A DNA stretch of 8,061 nucleotides from assembly GCA_947178465.1 (NCBI GenBank), contig CAMWYL010000138.1, positions 1-8,061 of the forward strand, written 5' to 3'. This document shows positions 5,076 through 8,061 of the stretch, in pieces. Made by a program: the position numbers and the translations under genes. Positions within the stretch are counted from its first letter, which is position 1, and every line of letters starts with the position of its first letter. A model generated the notes under the pieces. It ran no database searches and was not told where the DNA came from. It was given only the letters and a program-made list of their open reading frames with translations. The DNA is from an uncultured Lachnospiraceae bacterium. Its GTDB lineage: Bacteria; Bacillota; Clostridia; Lachnospirales; Lachnospiraceae.

Positions 5076-6641
5076 ATGAAGCATATAATATTAAATCTTC
5101 TGCTTTTAACAAATTCCATTTTCCTTATCTTGTATATGGGACTGACTATAAATAAGAATATAACATTTAACGCCACAGGAACCGTATCCCTGTTCCTGTC
5201 CTCCTTGATGCTCATAGACATCACTTATATAAGTTCCTGCAATGTCAAAGGAAACAAGGTCATCTCCCTGTTTTGCGGCCTGCTGGCACTCCATAGCTGG
5301 TATATACTCCTGTCTGCGCGGGGCGATGCCCTGACGAGTATGGTCTTCTCTGCTTTAAGCCCGGTCATATGGTATGTCTCCATAAATTTCATACTCATGT
5401 TTTTGTTTCAGGGCGGCGGATATCAATTCAAAAAAGCAGTAAGCATCTGCCTGACCGGAACCTGCATCTGCTCCCTTATCGGCCTGTTGGTATCAAATGA
5501 GATATTTGCCCTATTCTACGGCATACAGTTCCTGACAGGCTGGCTTTGTTTCATTTTCATTGTTGTCTTCCATAGAAAAAGGACAGCCTTTGTTATTAAG
5601 GCGGAATGGAAACGTATCCTTTTCTCCTTTGTAACGGTAATCATTTTATTCCTTGCCTATTACTTTTCTACAATGGGAGTCCGTGGGCATCTTTCTAATT
5701 TTGGGATATATCTTCCTGTCCTGCTGTTCTCTATGAGCACACACAGCATTATCCTAAAAGAGCATAGCAGTGTCCCACTGTCAACCGTATTCAGCAGGTG
5801 CCAGTCAGCCTTGATCCTGTTTTCCGGGGCAGCTATCTGCGGTCTGTCCGCGCTGGCTTCAGGCATTGGTCTTCCGCTGTTTTTCCTTATGCTGGATGCC
5901 ATGTTTGTCTTTGTATATGCCTGCAACATTGCATTGGATTTTAATTTAAAACACGGGAAAAGCACGATGGTCAGGGAAAGCAAATACCACGCTGCACTAG
6001 CGCAGCTACAGCAGGAAGAACAGCTAAACCTCGAATTTGCAAATTTCCTCCATGATGACATTCTCCAGGACCTGCTTTCCATAAAGAACATGATGAAAAA
6101 GGCAGGACATCCAGATATCCGGAAAATCATCACGGAAACCCTTGATAACATGAACATCTATATCCGTGAGCGGATGCAGGATCACCGCCCTGCAATGCTC
6201 CCAAAGCTCACTGTGAAAGAGAATTACCAAAACCTGCTTGAATATATATCACAGTCTTTTCCGCAACGTAATATCCGTATTACTTTTGAGTGCCCGGACT
6301 CCCTGTTTTTAGCTGCTCCTTATGATATCTTCGTATACCGCCTCTTAAAAGAGCTTGTCACAAATATTTACAAGCACTCAACAGGAGAAAAAGCCGGAAT
6401 AACCCTTACACAGGACAACGGGATCATAGTGCTGTGCATAAGGGACAATGGAACTGCTGATGCGGACACCCTCTCATCCGCCGATCTGTCAAAGCACAGC
6501 GGGCTTGCGCTGATCACTGAGCGTGTCAATAACATGGAGGGTTCTGTAAAGATAACCAATAACTTCCCACACGGGGTCTGCATACAGATCACCTTGCCAA
6601 TGAAAGGAGATGTTTCTTATCAATATTTTATTAGTCGATGA
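5076..6641 (+). CDS. Membrane sensor histidine kinase, HisKA_3 (NarL-partner type)
   Basis: A 521-residue polytopic kinase. Residues 1 to about 290 form roughly eight to ten hydrophobic helices with short loops and no obvious extracellular domain. A helical, Gln/Glu-rich linker follows (AALAQLQQEEQLNLEF), then the dimerisation helix FLHDDILQDLLSIKNMM with phospho-acceptor His326. The ATPase domain has N-box Glu426 and Asn430 (ELVTNIYKHS), the G1 box RDNG (Asp457) and the G2 stretch HSGLALITERV near 474-484. HisKA_3 kinases of the LiaS/DesK kind phosphorylate NarL/LuxR-type regulators, which matches the next gene. ATG 5076 is chosen over 5049 because AAAGGAG (5062-5068) lies 7 bases upstream and the -10 box covers the earlier ATG. 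The end overlaps the regulator frame by 32 bases. The stimulus is unknown; membrane stress or peptide sensing is inferred from the transporter. Confidence 0.9.
   Translation: MKHIILNLLLLTNSIFLILYMGLTINKNITFNATGTVSLFLSSLMLIDITYISSCNVKGNKVISLFCGLLALHSWYILLSARGDALTSMVFSALSPVIWYVSINFILMFLFQGGGYQFKKAVSICLTGTCICSLIGLLVSNEIFALFYGIQFLTGWLCFIFIVVFHRKRTAFVIKAEWKRILFSFVTVIILFLAYYFSTMGVRGHLSNFGIYLPVLLFSMSTHSIILKEHSSVPLSTVFSRCQSALILFSGAAICGLSALASGIGLPLFFLMLDAMFVFVYACNIALDFNLKHGKSTMVRESKYHAALAQLQQEEQLNLEFANFLHDDILQDLLSIKNMMKKAGHPDIRKIITETLDNMNIYIRERMQDHRPAMLPKLTVKENYQNLLEYISQSFPQRNIRITFECPDSLFLAAPYDIFVYRLLKELVTNIYKHSTGEKAGITLTQDNGIIVLCIRDNGTADADTLSSADLSKHSGLALITERVNNMEGSVKITNNFPHGVCIQITLPMKGDVSYQYFISR
6603..6621 (+). 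promoter_or_regulatory. SD and doubtful start site of the response regulator
   Basis: The SD AAAGGAG (6603-6609) has no spacing to ATG 6610, and 9 bases to ATC 6619. Nine bases is the spacing used by several other genes here, and starting at 6619 would give the typical xNILLVDDH beginning. Either initiation uses the abutting ATG inefficiently, or a non-AUG codon is used, or an ancestral ATG at 6619 changed to ATC. The sequence alone does not decide. Confidence 0.5.
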
Positions 6642-7224
6642 CCATGCCTTATTTTCAAAAAGTCTGGAGATTGCCTTATCGGATTATCCGGAGATCACAT
6701 CATTTGAAAGCATCAGTGATATTTCCCGATTGGACAGCTTCATTGATACCAACAGGCCGGACATCCTGCTTATGGATATAAACTTAAAAAACATAGCATC
6801 CGAAGATGGGTTGGAATTGGCAAAACAACTGTTATGCCGATATCCGGAGCAAAAAATAGTGATCCTGTCCGGATATGACCTGCCGGTATACCGCCGCGAA
6901 GCAGAAAAAATCGGGGCAAAGGGATTTATCAACAAAAATACAGAGCCTGAAAAACTGGTATCCTTCCTTTCCCAAATATCACAGGGGGCAGTTATTTTTA
7001 ACAGGGAAATTCCGTTTTTAGAAGAATTGACTGAATGCGAAAAACAAATACTGCGGCTTATAGCTGATGGTATGAAACGAAAGGAGATTGCAGCTACACT
7101 CTATATCAGCGAGCGTACCCTATCAAATCATTTACAGCATATATTTGAAAAACTTGATGTTACCTCATCTGTTGAAGCTGTAACAAAAGCTATTCAAATG
7201 GGGTATATCCCTCCCATTTGTTAA
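6610..7224 (+). CDS. NarL/LuxR-family response regulator
   Basis: A 204-residue two-domain regulator. The receiver (about 4-120) has acidic Asp10/Asp11 in LLVDDH, phospho-acceptor Asp56 in LLMDIN, Ser87 in VILSGYD and Lys109 in GFINK. The C-terminal domain (about 139-202) is a LuxR helix-turn-helix: LTECEKQILRLIADGMKRKEIA, then ISERTLSNHLQHIFEKLDV. It should be phosphorylated by the kinase encoded just before and bind DNA as a dimer; the dyads upstream of the kinase gene are candidate sites. The coding overlap with the kinase indicates translational coupling. The start is uncertain: ATG 6610 is the only ATG after the in-frame stop at 6601-6603 but touches the SD AAAGGAG (6603-6609). An ATC at 6619 stands where the family-type start (M-N-I-L-L-V-D-D) would lie. 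The end is followed by a strong terminator. Confidence 0.9.
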   Translation: MFLINILLVDDHALFSKSLEIALSDYPEITSFESISDISRLDSFIDTNRPDILLMDINLKNIASEDGLELAKQLLCRYPEQKIVILSGYDLPVYRREAEKIGAKGFINKNTEPEKLVSFLSQISQGAVIFNREIPFLEELTECEKQILRLIADGMKRKEIAATLYISERTLSNHLQHIFEKLDVTSSVEAVTKAIQMGYIPPIC

Positions 7225-7251
7225 AAAAGAAAGAGCGATAGGCTCTTTTTT
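7223..7251. terminator. Rho-independent terminator, probably bidirectional
   Basis: AAAGAGC (7230-7236) pairs perfectly with GCTCTTT (7242-7248) around a 5-base loop, and a T run ends at 7251. It begins right after the regulator's stop codon. On the minus strand the same stem is followed by a T run (complement of 7223-7228), so it can also stop transcription coming from the acyl-CoA dehydrogenase side. It closes the transporter/kinase/regulator transcript. Confidence 0.9.
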
Positions 7252-7456
7252 CGTTTCCTCACTCGTAGTAAAACCGTAGTGCCCCACTGTCACCAATGCC
7301 GCACTTTGCCCCGTTCTGCCCCACAAGTACCGCCAACTCATGGCTATCCGCCGTGCTGCCGCGGCTGACAAATAATATTTTGTCATATCTTTTATATCCC
7401 TTTATAAGCCTTATACTGCAAACTTAGTCATTGGAAGTCTTGAATTACAAAGCAGC
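7252..7456. other. Gene-free spacer between convergent genes
   Basis: No supported gene. A minus-strand frame at 7386-7165 has no SD, runs across the terminator and the end of the regulator gene, and has no recognisable motif. The spacer contains repeat copy B. No separate terminator for the dehydrogenase gene was found here, so its transcript may run to the bidirectional terminator. Confidence 0.55.
7356..7388 (+). repeat. Imperfect direct repeat, copy B
   Basis: A 33-base segment beginning CTGCCGCGGC and ending TCATAT, the counterpart of 1191-1224 in the same orientation. Read in the equivalent plus-strand frame, both copies encode AAAD followed by Lys or Glu and a TAA stop, which hints at a shared former protein C-terminus rather than a purely non-coding motif. 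The two copies lie about 6.1 kb apart and enclose the RelB/PIN operon and the ABC/two-component genes. Confidence 0.6.
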
Positions 7457-8061
7457 TTATTTAATTCCCATCCATGATGAAATAACCATGCGCTGAACCT
7501 CACTTGTTCCCTCGTAAATTTCCGTGATCTTTGCATCCCGCATCAGGCGTTCAAACGGGAAGTTCCTTGAATAACCATCATATCCTGCAAGCTGCGCACA
7601 ACGTCGTGTTACATTCGTCGCCGCCTCTGCTGCATATAATTTTCCCATAGCGGCAAGATGTGAGAACGGTTCATGATCCTGCTTTGCCTGCGCAGCGCGG
7701 TATACCAACAAACGAGCCGCATCAACTCTTGCCTGCATATCCGCAAGTTCAAATTGCGTGAACTGATATTGCGAAATTCTTTGTCCTCCCTGCATATGCT
7801 CTGTAACATATTTTTTGCAGTGGTCAATTGCTCCCTGCGCAATCCCCAGTGCCTGTGCCGCAACGCCGATACGTCCACCGTCCAAGGTCATTAACGCCAT
7901 TTTAAATCCTTTACCTAATTCTCCCAACAGATTTTCTTTTGGAATTTTACAATCTTGGAAAACCAATTCGTATGTTGCAGAACCGCGAATGCCCATTTTC
8001 TTTTCCTTCTGTCCAACTGTGCATCCGGGTGTGCCTTTCTCGACAATAACGCCGGAACTGC
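7457..8061 (-). CDS. Acyl-CoA dehydrogenase (butyryl-CoA type), C-terminal part
   Basis: The visible 200 residues are the C-terminal half to two thirds of a flavin-dependent short-chain acyl-CoA dehydrogenase; the start lies beyond the right edge. The enzyme interconverts crotonyl-CoA and butyryl-CoA with electron-transferring flavoprotein, the central step of butyrate formation in Clostridia. Visible landmarks: VEKGTPG; KMGIRGSATYELVFQDC with PKENLLG; the helix MTLDGGRIGVAAQALGIAQGA; and RLMRDAKITEIYEGTSEVQR, whose YEGT holds the catalytic-base Glu. It ends SSWMGIK. Some positions differ from typical butyryl-CoA dehydrogenase, for example LAGYDGYSRNFPFERL where GGYGY...YPVER is usual, so substrate chain length and the bcd symbol are left open. 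It is probably core genome and is convergent with the regulator. Confidence 0.9.
   Translation of the reverse strand, partial: SSGVIVEKGTPGCTVGQKEKKMGIRGSATYELVFQDCKIPKENLLGELGKGFKMALMTLDGGRIGVAAQALGIAQGAIDHCKKYVTEHMQGGQRISQYQFTQFELADMQARVDAARLLVYRAAQAKQDHEPFSHLAAMGKLYAAEAATNVTRRCAQLAGYDGYSRNFPFERLMRDAKITEIYEGTSEVQRMVISSWMGIK

Noticed and set aside
7165..7386. Minus-strand frame of 73 codons over the terminator
   Set aside because: No SD, overlaps the bidirectional terminator and the regulator's 3' end, and carries no known motif.
1..8061. CRISPR array, tRNA, rRNA or transposase gene
   Set aside because: No regularly spaced repeats, cloverleaf, rRNA-like stretch or transposase/integrase motif was seen on either strand.

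Overview
The window reads as a low-GC, Gram-positive gut-type Clostridia chromosome, most likely Lachnospiraceae or a close relative. The evidence is AT-rich DNA, strong purine-rich Shine-Dalgarno (SD) sites, TTGNNN-17-TATAAT promoters, and the end of a butyryl-CoA-dehydrogenase-like gene at the right edge. The genus is inferred from protein style only; no database was searched.

Left part (1-2042): about 360 bases without a gene hold several strong inverted repeats. Two toxin-antitoxin-like PIN modules follow, both on the minus strand. The first (1011 down to 360) is a PIN-domain gene cut by an in-frame amber stop at codon 26, followed by an overlapping small antitoxin-like gene. The second (1957 down to 1225) is an intact RelB/DinJ-type antitoxin plus a COG1569-type PIN toxin. 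It has a near-consensus promoter with a perfect dyad over the -35/spacer.

Middle part (2135-7251), plus strand: a peptide-sensing or resistance-type cassette. It encodes a BceA/MacB-like ABC ATPase, a BceB-like ten-helix FtsX permease, a polytopic HisKA_3 sensor kinase and a NarL/LuxR-type response regulator, and ends at a clear terminator. The permease frame is continuous over about 669 codons except for one in-frame TAA at codon 99, so it is annotated as a pseudogene. The regulator's only ATG directly abuts its SD, which leaves its real start in doubt. The kinase has its own promoter with a perfect 7-bp dyad over the -35 region.

Right part (7252-8061): about 200 bases without a gene, then the C-terminal 200 residues of an acyl-CoA dehydrogenase on the minus strand, convergent with the regulator.

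A 33-34 bp imperfect direct repeat (about 31 of 36 aligned columns) occurs at 1191-1224 and 7356-7388, in the same orientation. It brackets the RelB/PIN module plus the ABC/two-component cassette. Together with the two nonsense codons this suggests a mobile or accessory segment next to a core metabolic gene, partly decaying. If intact elsewhere, the ABC transporter would remove or sense a membrane-active peptide, the kinase and regulator would set its expression, and the toxin-antitoxin pair would help stabilise the segment.
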